64,000 bases of DNA from an uncultured Sutterella sp. (GTDB lineage Bacteria; Pseudomonadota; Gammaproteobacteria; Burkholderiales; Burkholderiaceae_F). The position numbers were made by a program, and so were the translations under genes. Under the pieces are notes generated by a model. It did no database searches, had not been told where the DNA came from, and saw only the letters and a list, made by a program, of their open reading frames with translations. Within the stretch, counting starts at the first letter, position 1. Each line of letters begins with the position of its first letter. Location: NCBI GenBank assembly GCA_900552545.1, contig USAL01000001.1, forward strand, positions 1 to 64,000. Direction: 5' to 3'. Of the stretch, positions 48,977 to 61,214 are shown piece by piece.

Positions 48977-49663
48977 ATGCGTTTATTTCTGAACCTTGTT
49001 CTGGCAGTGTGCATCGCCGCAGGCATTGCGGTGATCTACATTGACGCGAGCAAGCCCGCGGCCGACGTCGTCACCAACACCGGCGTGCCGCTGCGGGTGA
49101 ACATGATGAGCAAGGAAAAGCTGCGAGAGGATCTCTCGGGCGGCCTGCAGGAGGCGCTCTCGGCGGTGGAGATCGCAGGGGGCGAGGTGCCGGACGCCAC
49201 CTGCTTCGTGTGGGGGCCCTTTAAGGCGAAGTCGCTGCGAACGCTTGAGCCCGTGCTTCAGAATGCGAAGCTTCTTCAGAAGATGGAGATTTCAGACCGT
49301 TTTCTGCCCGAGCGCTACATCGTCTATCTCGGGCCCTACGTCAACAAGGTGGCGGCGATTGCCTTCGTGAAGCAGTTCCGGCAGCAGGGCTTCAAGCACG
49401 TGCGCGCCATCGTGCAGGGCGACCTTGCCTACGGCGTTGAGATCGAGGCCTTCAAGACGCGTGAAGAGGCGCAGGAGTACCTTGATTCCGGCAAGGCGCC
49501 GGAGGTGCAGGGGCTTCGCGTCACGAACCGCCTGGGCGAGCCGTCCAACGAAGTGGACCTTATCTTTCGCGCGCTCACAAGCGACGAGCGCTCGCGGCTT
49601 TTTTCCGTCTGGAAGGAAAATCCCGGCACCAAGCTCAAAAGCTGCAGTTTCTTCGGTTACTAG
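48977..49663 (+). CDS. SPOR-domain membrane protein
   Basis: This 228-residue protein has one N-terminal membrane helix (LFLNLVLAVCIAAGIAVIYI) and a periplasmic part with SPOR-like repeats: CFVWGPFKAKSLRTLEPVL and YIVYLGPYVNKVAAIAFVKQFRQQGF. SPOR domains bind denuded glycan strands at division sites. It is the last gene of a birA-coaX-spor group, as in other Burkholderiales. Confidence 0.82.
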   Translation: MRLFLNLVLAVCIAAGIAVIYIDASKPAADVVTNTGVPLRVNMMSKEKLREDLSGGLQEALSAVEIAGGEVPDATCFVWGPFKAKSLRTLEPVLQNAKLLQKMEISDRFLPERYIVYLGPYVNKVAAIAFVKQFRQQGFKHVRAIVQGDLAYGVEIEAFKTREEAQEYLDSGKAPEVQGLRVTNRLGEPSNEVDLIFRALTSDERSRLFSVWKENPGTKLKSCSFFGY

Positions 49664-49696
49664 TGCGTCCTATTGAAAGGACATCCATAAAACAAG

Positions 49697-49754
49697 GCCG
49701 CGCCCGCAGGGCCGTTGCTTGGAACTTTGGCAACGGATGCGGCGCGGCTTTTTT
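49697..49754 (+). terminator. Terminator of the birA-coaX-SPOR group
   Basis: GCCGCGCC (49697-49704) pairs with GGCGCGGC (49741-49748), with CCGTTGC/GCAACGG inside and six T residues after. It also lies past the end of the convergent HIT gene. Confidence 0.9.
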
Positions 49755-49797
49755 GTCGACAAAAAGTGACTTTTGCGCGTGATTTCAAGCGCTCTTT

Positions 49798-50283
49798 TTA
49801 CTGCATCGTCGGCGATGCGGCAGAGCGGCGCGAGGCCTTGTAGCTTGAGTTCTTGAGCGCGGCGTCGTAGAGCGCGGGCAGTTCCCTCACGAGCATGGCC
49901 GCGGCCGCCCGGCGGGCTTCAAGGACCTCGGGGGCGGGCAGCGGCTGCGTCTGGGCCGACCAGATCGAATTAGGAAAGAACGGGTCGTCCTTCCAGCGGG
50001 CGATGATGTGCCAGTGCACGTGCGGCACCATGTTCCCGAGGCTTGCGAGATTGACCTTGTCGGGGTTCATGATGCGGCGCAAGGCCTTTTCGGTCGTGAG
50101 AACGAGCGCCATGATCGCCGCGGCCTCGACGTTGGACATGTCGGTCATTTCGGCGACATGGTCGACGGCGATGATGCGGATGAATCCCGGGTTCATCTCG
50201 TCGGAGGCGTCGATCGCGTAGGCGATCTCGTTGCGCCAGAATTCGCGCGGGTGGCGCGTGCAGCACAGTTCACAGTTTTGCAT
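49798..50283 (-). CDS. HIT-family hydrolase
   Basis: This 161-residue nucleotide-binding protein has the histidine triad HVHWHIIARW and an N-terminal CELC cysteine pair. HIT enzymes hydrolyse or transfer nucleotidyl groups, for example on diadenosine polyphosphates. The C-terminal tail is extended and basic. It follows the large FAD/Fe-S oxidase gene by 45 bases and is probably cotranscribed. Confidence 0.9.
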   Translation of the reverse strand: MQNCELCCTRHPREFWRNEIAYAIDASDEMNPGFIRIIAVDHVAEMTDMSNVEAAAIMALVLTTEKALRRIMNPDKVNLASLGNMVPHVHWHIIARWKDDPFFPNSIWSAQTQPLPAPEVLEARRAAAAMLVRELPALYDAALKNSSYKASRRSAASPTMQ

Positions 50284-50328
50284 TGTGCGTGAGCCTTCTT
50301 TTTGGTGTATTTCGTGTCGTTTTAACGA

Positions 50329-53300
50329 TCAGACCAGAACCTTCTCGATGCCGCCCTCGTCGACGGCCTGCTCGACGAAGGTGGAAAGCCAATGGTCGCC
50401 CAAGCGCATGTGCGCCATCTCCACGACGAGGAATTCGGCCTTGGTGCCCGAAGTCTCGTTGTAGCGGCTCAAGCCCTGCAGACACCCCGGGCAGGCCGTG
50501 AGGATCTTGACGCGGCCGTAAAAGCCCCCGTCGCTTACGCGTGCCTTGTTCTTGAGGATGTCCTCCTCCTTCTTGAAGCGCACCTGCGTGGCGATGTCCG
50601 GACGCCCCACGGCAAACGTGCCCGATTCGCCGCAGCAGCGCTCGGTGAGAAGCACCTTCGAGCCGTCGGCGGGGTGAATAAGATCGTTGACGGTTTTCAC
50701 CGGTGCGGGCGCCGCAAAGGGCGTGTGGCAGGGATCGTGGTAGAGGTAGCGCACGTTGTCCTCGCCCTGAACCGAGATGCCCTTTTCGTGCAGGAAGTCG
50801 TGAATGTCCATCAGACGGCACCCCGGGAAGATCTCCTCGAAGTGATAGTCCTTGAGCTGCTTCATGCAGGTGCCGCAGGACACGAGCACGGTCTTGATGT
50901 CGAGATAGTTGAGCGTGTTGGCCAGACGGTGAAAGAGCACGCGGTTGTTGGTGACGATCTGCTCGGCCAACGCATGGTTGCCCGCGCCGCGCTGCGGATA
51001 GCCGCAGCACAGGAACTTCGGCGGCAGCACGGTCTGTACGCCGATGTCGTAGAGCATGGCAAGCGTGGCAAGTCCCACTTCGGGGTACAGGCGCTCGTTG
51101 CCGCAGCCCGGGAAGTAGAACACCGCCTCGGCGTCCACCGCCGAGGGTTTTCTGATGATGGGCGCGGTGGTCGGGTCGTTCAACTCAAGCACGGCGCGCA
51201 GGGTCTTGGGCAACCGGGGCTTGGGGAGCTTGCGGTTGACCATTGTGATCGCCTGCTCGACAACGCCTGGGCGTCCCGTCGTATTCTTCGGGTGCTGCAG
51301 CGTCGTCTTTGCCACGGGCGAGAGCAGGTCGCTGGCGAGCCGCTGCGCTTTGAAGCCCCACTGCACGAGCCCCTTGCGGGCGAGCTCGACGCCGTTGTTG
51401 CTCGAGATCTCCAAGAACTTCATGCCTGCCTTCTTCGCGATCGGATCGTGGTGGCAGTTCATGCGCTCGAGGAAGTTGCGAATGAGGATCGTCACCTCGC
51501 CGAAATTGATCTTCACCGGGCAGGGGTTGAGGCACTTCATGCACAGCGTGCAGTGCTCGCCGAGATCCTCGAATTCCTTGAGGTGCAGTTTTGAGAGGCC
51601 GCGGCGGGTCTGGCTTTCGTAGAGAATCGATTCGATCAGCAGACTCGTGGCGATGATCTTGTTGCGCGGCGAATAGAGCAGGCTCGCGCGCGGCACGTGC
51701 GTCGTGCACTTTGACTTGCACTTGCCGCAGCGCAGGCAGTTCTTGATGGCGTCGCTGATCAGCTTGAGCTGGCTTTGCTGCATGATGAGCGATTCGCTGC
51801 CGAGCAGGTTGAAGCTCGGCGTGTAGATGCGCCGCAGGTTGATGTCGGGCTCAAGCTTGCCGCGGTTGAAGACCCGGGCCGGATCGACCGTGTGCACGTA
51901 CTCGAGGTAGTCGTCAAGAAGCGCACGATCAAGGAACCCGATCTTGGTGAGCCCAATTCCGTGCTCGCCGCTGATGGCGCCGCCCAGCTTGGAGGCGGTC
52001 TTCATCACCATTTCCACGGCCTCGATGCCCTTTTGCATCATGGCATAGTTGTCGGAATTAAGCGGAATATTGGTGTGCACGTTGCCGTCGCCCGCGTGCA
52101 TGTGAAGCGCAATGAAGACGCGCCCGCGCAGCACGCGGTTGTGAATGGCGTCGATTTCTGCGCGCACCTTCTCAAAGACGTCGCCCGAGAAGATGTGAAA
52201 GAGTTCGCTTCGGACTTCCTTTTTCCAGGAAATGCGCAGCACGCGGTCGTAGACGGGCTCAAAGAGCGTGCCCTCGGCATATTTCCCGAAGTCCTTTTCG
52301 GGCAGAGCGAGGCCGAGCTCGTGCAGCTTCTCTGCAGCCTCGGCAAAGCGCGTGTCTAGGTTTTCGAGAACGTACGTCCAGCGTGCGCGCACGGCCGCAA
52401 GGATCTTCTTGGCCGCCGGCACCGATTCGGCCAGAAGCGTTTCCTTGGCAACGCCCGCGGTCATCGTGGGCTTGCCGAGCGAGATGTAGCCCGAGAAGTA
52501 CTTCTCGAGCTCGTCGACCATGGCGATCTTGTTTTCAATCGAGCAGCGGATGTTGAAGCGCTCGCAGGCAAGCGTGTAGTCGCCGATTTTGTCGAGCGGA
52601 ATCACCACGTCTTCGTTGAGCTTGAAGGCGTTGGTGTGCGCGCTGATGGCCGCGGTGCGGCTGCGCTCGTGCCAGAAGCGGAAGCGCTCTTCGTCGGTGC
52701 GGGCGATGAAGCCCTCGCAGTCCGAGGTGCTCTGGCAGATCGAGACCACCTTCTGCGTGACGCGCTCAAGGGCCTCCTCGTCGTCGCTGACGATGTCGCC
52801 CACGAGCACCATCTTGGGGTAGGCATCGCGCGAGCTCTTTACCGGATAGTTGACGGCGTGCAGATAGCGGTCGTCGAGGTGCTCAAGGCCCGCGAGCATG
52901 CAGCTCTCGGGGTGCGAATCAAGAAACTGCGTGATCTGAACGATCGCGGGGCCGGCAAGCTTTGCCGCGCCGAAGAATTCAAGGCACACCGTGCGCGTAT
53001 GCGCGGGCATCTTGTGAAGAATCCAGGTGGCCGACGTGATGAAGCCGTCGGTGCCTTCCTTCTGCACGGCGGGAAGGCCCCCGAGAAACTTGTTGGTGAC
53101 GTCTTTCCCAATCCCCTTCTTGCGGAAGATCTTCCCGGGCATGGAAAGCTCGCGCGTGCTCAGGACGCGCGCACTTGCCGGATCGGGGTTCTTGCCGTCC
53201 TTGACGGTGAGCTTCCAGAGAACCGTCTCCTGCTTGTGGATCTTTTCGAGGTTGTGGTTGACGCGCTCGACCTCTAGCCAGTTGCCGTCGGCCGTGACCA

Positions 53301-54267
53301 TGCGGTAGCTCGCGAGGTTGTCGACTGCCGTGCCCCAGAGCACGGCCTTCTTGCCGCCCGAGTTTTCGGCGATGGTGCCGCCGATCGGGGAGCTGTCGGC
53401 GCTTGCCGGGTCAACGGAAAAGACGTAGCCGTCGGCGGCCGCGGCTTCGGTGACGCGGCGCGTGACGGCGCCCGCGCCCGTGTGAATGACGGGCACGCGC
53501 TCATCGACCCCCGGGAGCTGCGCCAGGAATGCGCGCCCGATGTGGTCGAGCTTTTCGGTGTTGATCACCGCCGTCATCTCGCTCATCGGCACGGCGCCGC
53601 CCGTGTAGCCGGTGCCGCCGCCGCGCGGCGTGATCACAAGGCCCAGAGCAACGCAGGCGCGCACGAGCGCGGGGATTTCCGACTCGCTGTCAGGGGTCAC
53701 CACCACGCAGGGGTATTCGATGCGAAGGTCGGTCGCGTCGGTGACGTGCGCCGCGCGCATGAAGGGGTCAAAGCGGATGTTGTCTTCGCGCGTGCAGTGC
53801 TTGAGCGCCTTGAGGATGCGCGAGCGCAGCGCCTTGATGCGCCCGAAGCTCGTTTCGAACTTGCGCACGGCCTTGTAGGCCATGCTGATCAGCTGCACCA
53901 CCTTGGCGTCGCGCTCGGGATGCTGCGGGTCGCGGCGCTTGTCGATTTCCTTGATGCGGTGCTCGAGCGCTTCGAGAAGAAGCTTTCGGCGCTCGACGTT
54001 TTCCAGAAGGTCTTCCTGCAGATACGGGTTGCGGTACACGACCCAGATGTCGCCCAGCACCTCGTAGAGCATGCGCGAGCTTCGGCCCGTGCGGCGCTCG
54101 CCGCGCAGCTCGGTCAGAAGCTGCCAGGCCTTTTCGCCCAGAAGCCGGATCACGATCTCGCGGTCCGAGTACGAGGTGTAGTTGTAGGGAATTTCGCGAA
54201 TGCGGGCGGCGGCGTCGGCCGGCTTTGCGGGGGCTGCAGCGCCCGCCGGGTTCTGGATGCTGTCCAT
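50329..54267 (-). CDS. Large FAD and Fe-S oxidoreductase (DUF3683 type)
   Basis: This 1312-residue multidomain oxidoreductase of a betaproteobacterial family resembles D-lactate/glycolate dehydrogenases. In order: DUF3683-like N-terminus (about 20-175), FAD-binding domain with [13 protein letters not shown] (213-224), FAD-oxidase C-terminal domain with [13 protein letters not shown], two 4Fe-4S motifs [11 protein letters not shown] (about 842) and [11 protein letters not shown] (about 907), then two cysteine-rich CCG domains (FPGCGN at about 1051, CCGYPQ, SCGTCM, CCGESG at about 1209). The likely role is oxidation of a 2-hydroxy acid with electrons to quinone. The substrate is not evident. 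Confidence 0.92.
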   Translation of the reverse strand: MDSIQNPAGAAAPAKPADAAARIREIPYNYTSYSDREIVIRLLGEKAWQLLTELRGERRTGRSSRMLYEVLGDIWVVYRNPYLQEDLLENVERRKLLLEALEHRIKEIDKRRDPQHPERDAKVVQLISMAYKAVRKFETSFGRIKALRSRILKALKHCTREDNIRFDPFMRAAHVTDATDLRIEYPCVVVTPDSESEIPALVRACVALGLVITPRGGGTGYTGGAVPMSEMTAVINTEKLDHIGRAFLAQLPGVDERVPVIHTGAGAVTRRVTEAAAADGYVFSVDPASADSSPIGGTIAENSGGKKAVLWGTAVDNLASYRMVTADGNWLEVERVNHNLEKIHKQETVLWKLTVKDGKNPDPASARVLSTRELSMPGKIFRKKGIGKDVTNKFLGGLPAVQKEGTDGFITSATWILHKMPAHTRTVCLEFFGAAKLAGPAIVQITQFLDSHPESCMLAGLEHLDDRYLHAVNYPVKSSRDAYPKMVLVGDIVSDDEEALERVTQKVVSICQSTSDCEGFIARTDEERFRFWHERSRTAAISAHTNAFKLNEDVVIPLDKIGDYTLACERFNIRCSIENKIAMVDELEKYFSGYISLGKPTMTAGVAKETLLAESVPAAKKILAAVRARWTYVLENLDTRFAEAAEKLHELGLALPEKDFGKYAEGTLFEPVYDRVLRISWKKEVRSELFHIFSGDVFEKVRAEIDAIHNRVLRGRVFIALHMHAGDGNVHTNIPLNSDNYAMMQKGIEAVEMVMKTASKLGGAISGEHGIGLTKIGFLDRALLDDYLEYVHTVDPARVFNRGKLEPDINLRRIYTPSFNLLGSESLIMQQSQLKLISDAIKNCLRCGKCKSKCTTHVPRASLLYSPRNKIIATSLLIESILYESQTRRGLSKLHLKEFEDLGEHCTLCMKCLNPCPVKINFGEVTILIRNFLERMNCHHDPIAKKAGMKFLEISSNNGVELARKGLVQWGFKAQRLASDLLSPVAKTTLQHPKNTTGRPGVVEQAITMVNRKLPKPRLPKTLRAVLELNDPTTAPIIRKPSAVDAEAVFYFPGCGNERLYPEVGLATLAMLYDIGVQTVLPPKFLCCGYPQRGAGNHALAEQIVTNNRVLFHRLANTLNYLDIKTVLVSCGTCMKQLKDYHFEEIFPGCRLMDIHDFLHEKGISVQGEDNVRYLYHDPCHTPFAAPAPVKTVNDLIHPADGSKVLLTERCCGESGTFAVGRPDIATQVRFKKEEDILKNKARVSDGGFYGRVKILTACPGCLQGLSRYNETSGTKAEFLVVEMAHMRLGDHWLSTFVEQAVDEGGIEKVLV

Positions 54268-54907
54268 GAGCTGATGTCTCTACGGGAATGGGGTCCGGTG
54301 CGATGACGGCCTTGCGCCTGCGGCTGGCGCAGGGGGCAAGAAGGCAGATCGGCGCGTCAGAGCCGTACATGAAAACAGGCGTGGCCGCATTGCTCGACCG
54401 GACTGAGATCAGGAGAATTGATGCGCGAAAAAACCGTCCGAATAATCGCCCGTCGCTGCGGGCGGATGTTCGTGAGAAATCTTTGGCGCAGGGCTCGGAG
54501 ACCCAAGGTGCGCCGACGCTCTTGATGTTGCGCTTGGCGTTCAATTTCTCAGACTGCCATGGCACATTCTAAAGTTTCTAAGCCAAAACCCATACTTCGT
54601 TTGGGCTAAATCAGCTGTTGTGCAATTAAAGCGCGCGGCCTGCGCCGGCACGGTCATAAAAGGTGCATTGTCCGATAGATTAGTAAACTCGCGCGCCGTT
54701 TCCCCGCCGCGACTGCACCGGCCTGGTACAGAGCGCAAAGTCCGCAAAAAGCCCGGAAAAACAGGGCTTGGAACAGGGCGCAGGAAGACATTCGAATCCC
54801 ACGGGAAATGGGATTTTCCTTCGATGCGGTGCGCGTGGGTAAAAATCGAAGACGATCGATACAAAAACAACCCGGCAACGAAAACAACATTAAAGGGAGA
54901 CAACGTC
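54268..54907. promoter_or_regulatory. Divergent gltB/oxidase control region
   Basis: This is a 640-base spacer between divergent genes. It should hold both promoters, but I cannot place either with confidence. TGCCATGGCA (54555-54564) is a palindrome in an AT-richer patch. The frames here are short, and the one reaching into gltB is a shadow. Confidence 0.4.
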
Positions 54908-57900
54908 ATGGCAAGTTCGCAAGCCATGCGGCAGGAGGCTGCCGTACGAGGGCTGTACCGTCCCGAAGCTGAGCACGACGCCTGCGGCGTGGGTTTTGTC
55001 GCCAATATCAAGGGCAAGGTCTCGCACAAGGTGATTGAGAACGCGCTCCTGATTCTGCACAACCTCGATCATCGCGGCGCCGTGGGCGCCGATCCGCTCT
55101 GCGGCGACGGCGCAGGCATCCTGATCCAGATTCCGGACAGCTTCTATCGCGAGGAAATGGCCCGTCAGGGCGTCACGCTTCCGGCGCCGGGCGACTACGG
55201 CGTGGGCATGATCTTTCTGCCGCGCGAGCCCGCTTCGCGCGAGGCCTGCGAGCAGGAGCTCGAGCGCATGGTCAAAAAAGAGGGCCAGGTGGTGCTCGGC
55301 TGGCGCGACGTGCCCGTTGACAGCACCATGCCGATGAGCCCCACGGTGCGCGCCTCCGAGCCCGTCATCCGTCAGATCTTCATCGGCCGCGGCCCGGACG
55401 TGATGGTGCAGGACGCGCTCGAGCGCAAGCTCTACGTGATCCGCAAGAGCTCCTCGCACCGCATCCAGTCGCTCAAGTTAAAGCACGGCTCGGAATACTT
55501 CGTTCCCTCGATGAGCACCCGCACCGTGGTCTACAAGGGACTGCTTCTCGCAGACCAAGTGGGCCGCTACTACCGCGACCTGCAGAACCCCGCCTGCAAG
55601 AGCGCCATCGCCGTCGTGCACCAGCGCTTTTCGACCAACACGTTCCCGGCCTGGGCGCTTGCGCACCCCTACCGCTACATCGCCCACAACGGCGAAATCA
55701 ACACCGTCAAGGGCAACTACAACTGGTTCTGCGCGCGTGAAAACGTCTGGAAGTCGGCCGTTTTAGGCGACGACGTGAAAAAGCTCGTGCCGCTCATCTA
55801 CGAAGGACAGTCCGATACGGCAAGCCTTGACAACGCCGTGGAACTGCTCGTCATGGCGGGGTATTCGCTGCCGCAGGCGATGATGATGCTCATTCCCGAG
55901 GCCTGGGAGCGGTCGACCACGATGGATGCCGACCGTCAGGCCTTCTACGCCTACCACGCGCCGATGATGGAAGCCTGGGACGGCCCCGCGGCGATCGTCT
56001 TCACCAACGGCGTGCAGATCGGCGCCATGCTCGATCGAAACGGCTTGCGTCCGGCGCGCTATGTTGAAACCGACGACGACACCGTGGTGCTTGCCTCCGA
56101 AGTGGGCGTGCTGCCGATTCTGGAAAGCCGCATCCGCCGCAAGTGGCGCATTGAGCCCGGCAAGATGCTTTTGATCGACACCGTGCAGGGCCGCATCATC
56201 GGCGACGAGGAACTCAAGAACCAGGTCGCGCTCGACAAGCCCTACCGCGAGTGGGTCGAGCGACTCAACCTGCGCTTGGCCGACCTCAAGGATCCGGAGC
56301 CGGGCGACGCCGCGACCGCGCCGATGAGCGACGAGCGCCTCGCCGAACTCGAGCGCGTCTTCGGCATGACGCAGGAAGATGTCGACGTCATCCTTATGCC
56401 GATGGCTGTGAAAGGCGCCGAGCCCACGGGCTCGATGGGCAACGATGCCTCGCTTCCTGTTCTCTCGAAGAAGAACAAGACGTTCTTTTCCTACTTCAAG
56501 CAGCTCTTTGCGCAGGTCACGAATCCTCCGATCGACCCGATCCGCGAGGAGCTCGTCACGAGCCTGGTGAGCTTCATCGGCCCCAAGCCCAATCTGCTTG
56601 ACATCAACAACGTCAATCCCCCGCGGCGCATCGAGATCCTGCAGCCCGTTCTCGTTGAAAAGGACATGGCCAAGCTGCGTGCGATCAACGAGCACACCGC
56701 AGGCAAGTTCAGAAGCTTTGAAATCGACATCACCTATCCGGCCTCCTGGGGCCGCGACGGCGTCGAAGCGCATCTTGCAAGCCTCTGCGCACAGGCCGTG
56801 GACGCGATCGGCGAGGGCTACAACATCCTCATCGTGAGCGACCAGAACGTGAGCCGCGACCGCGTGGCCGTGCCCGTGCTTCTTGCGGTGAGCGCCCTGC
56901 ACCAGCACCTCATCCGTGAGGGTCTGCGCACGAACGTGGGCCTCGTGGTGAATTCGGGCTCGGTGTTTGAGACGCATGACTTTGCGCTCCTGATGGGCTA
57001 CGGCGCCGAGGCGGTGCACCCGTACCTGAGCCTTGCGTTGATCAGGAAGCTCGCGCCGCTCAACGGTTTGTCTCCTGACGAAGCCGTCGCGCACTATGTG
57101 AAGGCCATCGGCAAGGGCCTTACCAAGGTCATGGCCAAGATGGGCATCTGCACCATCATGAGCTACCGCGGTGCGCGGATCTTCGAGGCGATCGGCTTAA
57201 AGAGCGACTTCGTCGATCAGTACTTCCACGGCACCTCGAGCAAGATCGAGGGCATCGGCCTCTTTGAGGTGATGCAGGAGGCCGTGGACCGCCATCACGC
57301 GGCCTACGCCGAGCGCCGTGCGCCGGCTGAAGAACTGCCCACGGGCGGCGAATACGCCTGGCGCGCCGACGGCGAAGAGCACATGTGGACGCCCGAGGCG
57401 ATCGTGAAGCTGCAGCGCGCCACGCGTCAGAAGAACTACAAGACCTACAAGGAATACGCGGCGATCATCAACGATCAGAGCCGCCGTCAGATGACGCTGC
57501 GCGGCCTGCTGCGCTTTAAGACCGAAGGCTGTACGCCGGTGCCGATCGAAGAGGTCGAGCCCGCCAAGGACATCGTGCGCCGCTTTGCAACGGGCGCCAT
57601 GAGCATGGGCTCGATCTCGGCTGAAGCGCACGCAACGCTTGCCGTGGCGATGAACCGCATCGGCGGCAAGTCGAACACGGGCGAAGGCGGCGAGGATCCG
57701 CGCCGCTACGAAGAGGAGCTGCGTTTTGGTCACTCGCCCGTCAAGAAGGGCATGACCGTGGCCGACATTCTCGGGCACGACCGCATCGTCGCCAAGATCG
57801 AACTTGAAGAAGGCGACAGCCTGCGCAGCCGCATCAAGCAGGTCGCTAGCGGCCGCTTCGGCGTCACCGAGCAGTATCTCGCATGCGCCGATCAGATCCA

Positions 57901-59584
57901 GATCAAGATGGCCCAGGGCGCCAAGCCCGGCGAAGGCGGACAGCTCCCCGGCCACAAGGTGACCGAGTACATCGCGGAGCTGCGCTACTCAGTGCCGGGC
58001 GTGGGTCTCATTTCGCCGCCTCCGCACCACGACATCTACTCGATCGAGGATCTGGCGCAGCGCATCCACGATCTCAAGAACGCCAACGACAAGGCCGATA
58101 TCTCGGTGAAGCTCGTGAGCGAAACCGGCGTCGGCACGGTCGCCGCGGGCGTCGCCAAGGCCAAGGCCGCCCACATCGTGATCTCGGGTCACGACGGCGG
58201 CACGGGCGCAAGCCCCATCTCCTCGGTCAAGCACGCCGGCAGCGCCTGGGAAATGGGTCTTTCCGAAACCCAGCAGACGTTGGTGCTCAACAACCTGCGC
58301 GAGCGCGTCGTGCTGCAGGTCGACGGCCAGATCAAGACCGGCCGTGATGTGGTGATCGGCGCCATGCTCGGCGCCGACGAGTTCGGCTTTGCCACGGCGC
58401 CCCTGGTCGTCGAAGGCTGCCTCATGATGCGCCAGTGCCACCTCAACACCTGCCCGGTGGGCATCGCCACGCAGGATCCGGTGCTGAGAAAGCGCTTCAA
58501 GGGCAAGCCCTCGAGCGTGGTGAACTACTTCTTCTTCGTTGCCGAAGAAGTCCGCGAGATCATGGCAAGCCTCGGCATCCGCCGCTTTGAAGACCTGATC
58601 GGCCGCAGCGACCTCTTGGTCGAGCGCAGCGACATCGACAACTGGAAGGCCCGCGGCGTCGATCTCTCCCGCGTTCTGTGGCATCCGCAGGTCGAGGCCT
58701 CGCACATGCACCACAGCACGTCGCAGGATCACGGGCTTGAAAAGAGCCTTGATGCGGGCATGCTCGCCACGATCGGCGAGGATGTGGCCGCTGGCCGCAA
58801 GGTGAGCGTCTCGATGCCGATTCGCAACGTCAACCGCACGGTGGGTACGCAGATCGCGCACGCCGTGGTGACGCACTTCGGCGCCAAGGGTCTGCCCGAG
58901 GACACGATTCATCTCTCGTTCAAGGGAACGGCCGGCCAGTCGTTCGGCGCCTTCGCCGTGCCCGGCATGACGCTTGAGCTTGAGGGCGACGCCAACGACT
59001 ACGTCGGCAAGGGGCTCTCGGGCGGGCGCATCGTCGTTCGCGCCGACGAGGACTTCCACGGCGTACCCGAGGAAAACATCATCGTCGGCAACACGACCCT
59101 GTACGGTGCCACGAGCGGCGAGGCCTACTTCAACGGCGTCGCGGGCGAGCGCTTTGCCGTGCGTCTGTCGGGCGCAAGCGCCGTCGTCGAGGGTACGGGC
59201 GATCATGGGTGCGAGTACATGACGGGCGGCACCGTGGTGGTGCTCGGCCGCACGGGGCGCAACTTCGCCTCGGGCATGTCGGGCGGCGTGGCGTTCGTCT
59301 TTGACGCCGAGGGCGACTTCGAGTCGCACTGCAACACCTCGATGGTGAGCCTTGAGCGCGTCGTCGGCAGCGACGAACAGCGCCGCACGAGCGATCCGCG
59401 CACCTGGCACATGGGCAAGACCGACGAAGAGCTTTTGAAGGAGCTCATCGTGCGTCATGCGCAGTTCACCGGCTCGCGGCTTGCAAGCTCGCTCCTTGAG
59501 CACTGGTCGAGCTCGCGCGCACGCTTCGTGAAGGTCATGCCCCTGCAGTACAAACAGGCCCTGCTTGCCAAGGCCGGCCAGTAA
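54908..59584 (+). CDS. gltB: Glutamate synthase large subunit GltB
   Basis: This is the catalytic subunit of NADPH-GOGAT, making two glutamates from glutamine and 2-oxoglutarate. It is 1558 residues from an ATG preceded by AAGGGAG. A 25-residue propeptide precedes Cys26 (EHDACGVGF), the amidotransferase nucleophile exposed after cleavage. The FMN barrel holds the [13 protein letters not shown] block, the 3Fe-4S cysteines lie in [13 protein letters not shown], and the C-terminal GXGXG helix domain follows. The frame to 54620 is an unsupported extension. Confidence 0.98.
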   Translation: MASSQAMRQEAAVRGLYRPEAEHDACGVGFVANIKGKVSHKVIENALLILHNLDHRGAVGADPLCGDGAGILIQIPDSFYREEMARQGVTLPAPGDYGVGMIFLPREPASREACEQELERMVKKEGQVVLGWRDVPVDSTMPMSPTVRASEPVIRQIFIGRGPDVMVQDALERKLYVIRKSSSHRIQSLKLKHGSEYFVPSMSTRTVVYKGLLLADQVGRYYRDLQNPACKSAIAVVHQRFSTNTFPAWALAHPYRYIAHNGEINTVKGNYNWFCARENVWKSAVLGDDVKKLVPLIYEGQSDTASLDNAVELLVMAGYSLPQAMMMLIPEAWERSTTMDADRQAFYAYHAPMMEAWDGPAAIVFTNGVQIGAMLDRNGLRPARYVETDDDTVVLASEVGVLPILESRIRRKWRIEPGKMLLIDTVQGRIIGDEELKNQVALDKPYREWVERLNLRLADLKDPEPGDAATAPMSDERLAELERVFGMTQEDVDVILMPMAVKGAEPTGSMGNDASLPVLSKKNKTFFSYFKQLFAQVTNPPIDPIREELVTSLVSFIGPKPNLLDINNVNPPRRIEILQPVLVEKDMAKLRAINEHTAGKFRSFEIDITYPASWGRDGVEAHLASLCAQAVDAIGEGYNILIVSDQNVSRDRVAVPVLLAVSALHQHLIREGLRTNVGLVVNSGSVFETHDFALLMGYGAEAVHPYLSLALIRKLAPLNGLSPDEAVAHYVKAIGKGLTKVMAKMGICTIMSYRGARIFEAIGLKSDFVDQYFHGTSSKIEGIGLFEVMQEAVDRHHAAYAERRAPAEELPTGGEYAWRADGEEHMWTPEAIVKLQRATRQKNYKTYKEYAAIINDQSRRQMTLRGLLRFKTEGCTPVPIEEVEPAKDIVRRFATGAMSMGSISAEAHATLAVAMNRIGGKSNTGEGGEDPRRYEEELRFGHSPVKKGMTVADILGHDRIVAKIELEEGDSLRSRIKQVASGRFGVTEQYLACADQIQIKMAQGAKPGEGGQLPGHKVTEYIAELRYSVPGVGLISPPPHHDIYSIEDLAQRIHDLKNANDKADISVKLVSETGVGTVAAGVAKAKAAHIVISGHDGGTGASPISSVKHAGSAWEMGLSETQQTLVLNNLRERVVLQVDGQIKTGRDVVIGAMLGADEFGFATAPLVVEGCLMMRQCHLNTCPVGIATQDPVLRKRFKGKPSSVVNYFFFVAEEVREIMASLGIRRFEDLIGRSDLLVERSDIDNWKARGVDLSRVLWHPQVEASHMHHSTSQDHGLEKSLDAGMLATIGEDVAAGRKVSVSMPIRNVNRTVGTQIAHAVVTHFGAKGLPEDTIHLSFKGTAGQSFGAFAVPGMTLELEGDANDYVGKGLSGGRIVVRADEDFHGVPEENIIVGNTTLYGATSGEAYFNGVAGERFAVRLSGASAVVEGTGDHGCEYMTGGTVVVLGRTGRNFASGMSGGVAFVFDAEGDFESHCNTSMVSLERVVGSDEQRRTSDPRTWHMGKTDEELLKELIVRHAQFTGSRLASSLLEHWSSSRARFVKVMPLQYKQALLAKAGQ

Positions 59585-59600
59585 GTGAGAGAGAAATACG

Positions 59601-61103
59601 ATGGACAACAAACAAAATCCGGCCCCTCTGCAGCGCATTGAATTCGGGCACCAAAGCGTTGAGGAGCGCATTAAGCACTTCAACGACTTCACGATCGCGC
59701 TCAACGACGAACAGATCCACATGCAGGCGATGCGGTGCCTTCACTGCGGCACGCCCTACTGCTCGGCAAGCTGCCCGCTGCACAACCGTCCGGTCGACTT
59801 CAACCGGCTCGTGCGCGACGGCAAGTGGCGTTCGGCCTGGGAGTGCCTCAACTCCACGAGCAGCTTTCCGGAGTTCACAAGCCGCGTCTGCCCGGCAATC
59901 TGCGAGGCGGGCTGCACGCAGTACTACCTCGAAGATGCCGCCGTCGGCATCAAGACGATCGAGCGCGCGATCATCGACCGCGCCTGGCTCTCGGGCTGGG
60001 TCAAGCCCATGCCCGCGCGCCGCAAGACGGGAAAGCGCGTGGCGGTGATCGGCTCGGGCCCCTCGGGGTTGGCTTGTGCGCAGCAGTTGGCGCGCGCCGG
60101 CCACAAGGTCACCGTCTTTGAGAAGAACGCCCGCCCGGGCGGCCTTCTGCGCTACGGCATTCCCGACTTCAAGCTCTCCAAGGATCTGATCGATCGGCGC
60201 ATCGAGCAGATGCAGGCCGAAGGCGTCACCTTCAAGCTCGGCACGGCGGTGGCCGTGAAGGAATTCCCGCACGGCGTTCACAGCGACGCCGCGCACGTGG
60301 AGAGCGCCGCCAAGATCCGCCGCGACTTCGACGCGGTGGTGATTGCCTGCGGCGCCGAAACACCGCGCGATCTCAAGGTCAACGGCCGCGAGGGCAAGGG
60401 TGCGTACTTCGCGCTTGAGCTCCTGCAGGGCAAGAACAAGGTGATTTCGGGCGAGTTGAAGACCGCGCCCGTCTCGGCCAAGGGGTGCGACGTGGCCATC
60501 ATCGGCGGCGGCGACACCGGCAGCGACTGCGTGGGCATCGCGCGCCGTCAGGGCGCAGGCAAGATCTATCAGATCGACATCAGCTCCTGCCCGCCCGAGA
60601 AGGAGGATAAGGAAGCGACCTGGCCTGACTGGCCGCGCAAGCTTCGCACCTCCACGTCGCAGGAAGAAGGCTGCGAGCGTCTCTGGGATACGGCCACGAA
60701 GGAAATTCTTTTGAACGACAAGGGCGAAGTGCGCGCTCTGAAGTGCGTCAAGCTCAAGTGGTCGATCGATCCTGAAACGGGCCGCCGCATGATGCAGGAG
60801 GTGCCTGATTCGGGCTTTGAAATCCCTGTGCAGCGCGTCTTCATCGCCATGGGCTTTTTGGAGACGACCCGGGCGCTGCTTGATGCCTTTGAAGTCGAGC
60901 ACGACGCCCGCGGCAACGCCAAGGCCGCCATTGAAAACGGCGACAAGCCCTTTGCGACGTCCGTCGACGGCGTCTTTGCCTGCGGCGACGCCCGCAGCGG
61001 TCAGTCGCTTGTGGTGCGCGCCATGAGCGAAGGCCGCCGCTGCGCTCGCGCAGTCGACCTCTACCTCATGGGTGAGACCGATCTGCCGGCCTTCCGCCTC
61101 TAG
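59601..61103 (+). CDS. gltD: Glutamate synthase small subunit GltD
   Basis: This FAD/NADPH subunit feeds electrons to GltB. The 500-residue protein has N-terminal 4Fe-4S cysteines in CLHCGTPYCSASCPLHN and CPAICEAGC, the FAD site VIGSGPSGLACAQQLARAG and the NADPH site IIGGGDTGSDC. It is 16 bases downstream of gltB and ends before a strong terminator. Confidence 0.98.
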   Translation: MDNKQNPAPLQRIEFGHQSVEERIKHFNDFTIALNDEQIHMQAMRCLHCGTPYCSASCPLHNRPVDFNRLVRDGKWRSAWECLNSTSSFPEFTSRVCPAICEAGCTQYYLEDAAVGIKTIERAIIDRAWLSGWVKPMPARRKTGKRVAVIGSGPSGLACAQQLARAGHKVTVFEKNARPGGLLRYGIPDFKLSKDLIDRRIEQMQAEGVTFKLGTAVAVKEFPHGVHSDAAHVESAAKIRRDFDAVVIACGAETPRDLKVNGREGKGAYFALELLQGKNKVISGELKTAPVSAKGCDVAIIGGGDTGSDCVGIARRQGAGKIYQIDISSCPPEKEDKEATWPDWPRKLRTSTSQEEGCERLWDTATKEILLNDKGEVRALKCVKLKWSIDPETGRRMMQEVPDSGFEIPVQRVFIAMGFLETTRALLDAFEVEHDARGNAKAAIENGDKPFATSVDGVFACGDARSGQSLVVRAMSEGRRCARAVDLYLMGETDLPAFRL

Positions 61104-61139
61104 GCTCTGACAGCGTTTTTTAGACGCCAACCACCTAAG

Positions 61140-61177
61140 AAAAAGGCGCTCGTCCGTAGAAAGACGAGCGCCTTTTT
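61140..61177. terminator. Bidirectional terminator between gltD and the MFS gene
   Basis: AAAAAGGCGCTCGTC pairs perfectly with GACGAGCGCCTTTTT around an 8-base loop, serving both convergent genes. Confidence 0.93.
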
Positions 61178-61214
61178 GCGCCTGTGAGTTTGGGGAAGAG
61201 GGGGCTTTGTGGGG

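Noticed and set aside
54541..55062. Leftward 173-codon frame overlapping the gltB start
   Set aside because: It is antisense to the conserved N-terminus of GltB and has no family features.
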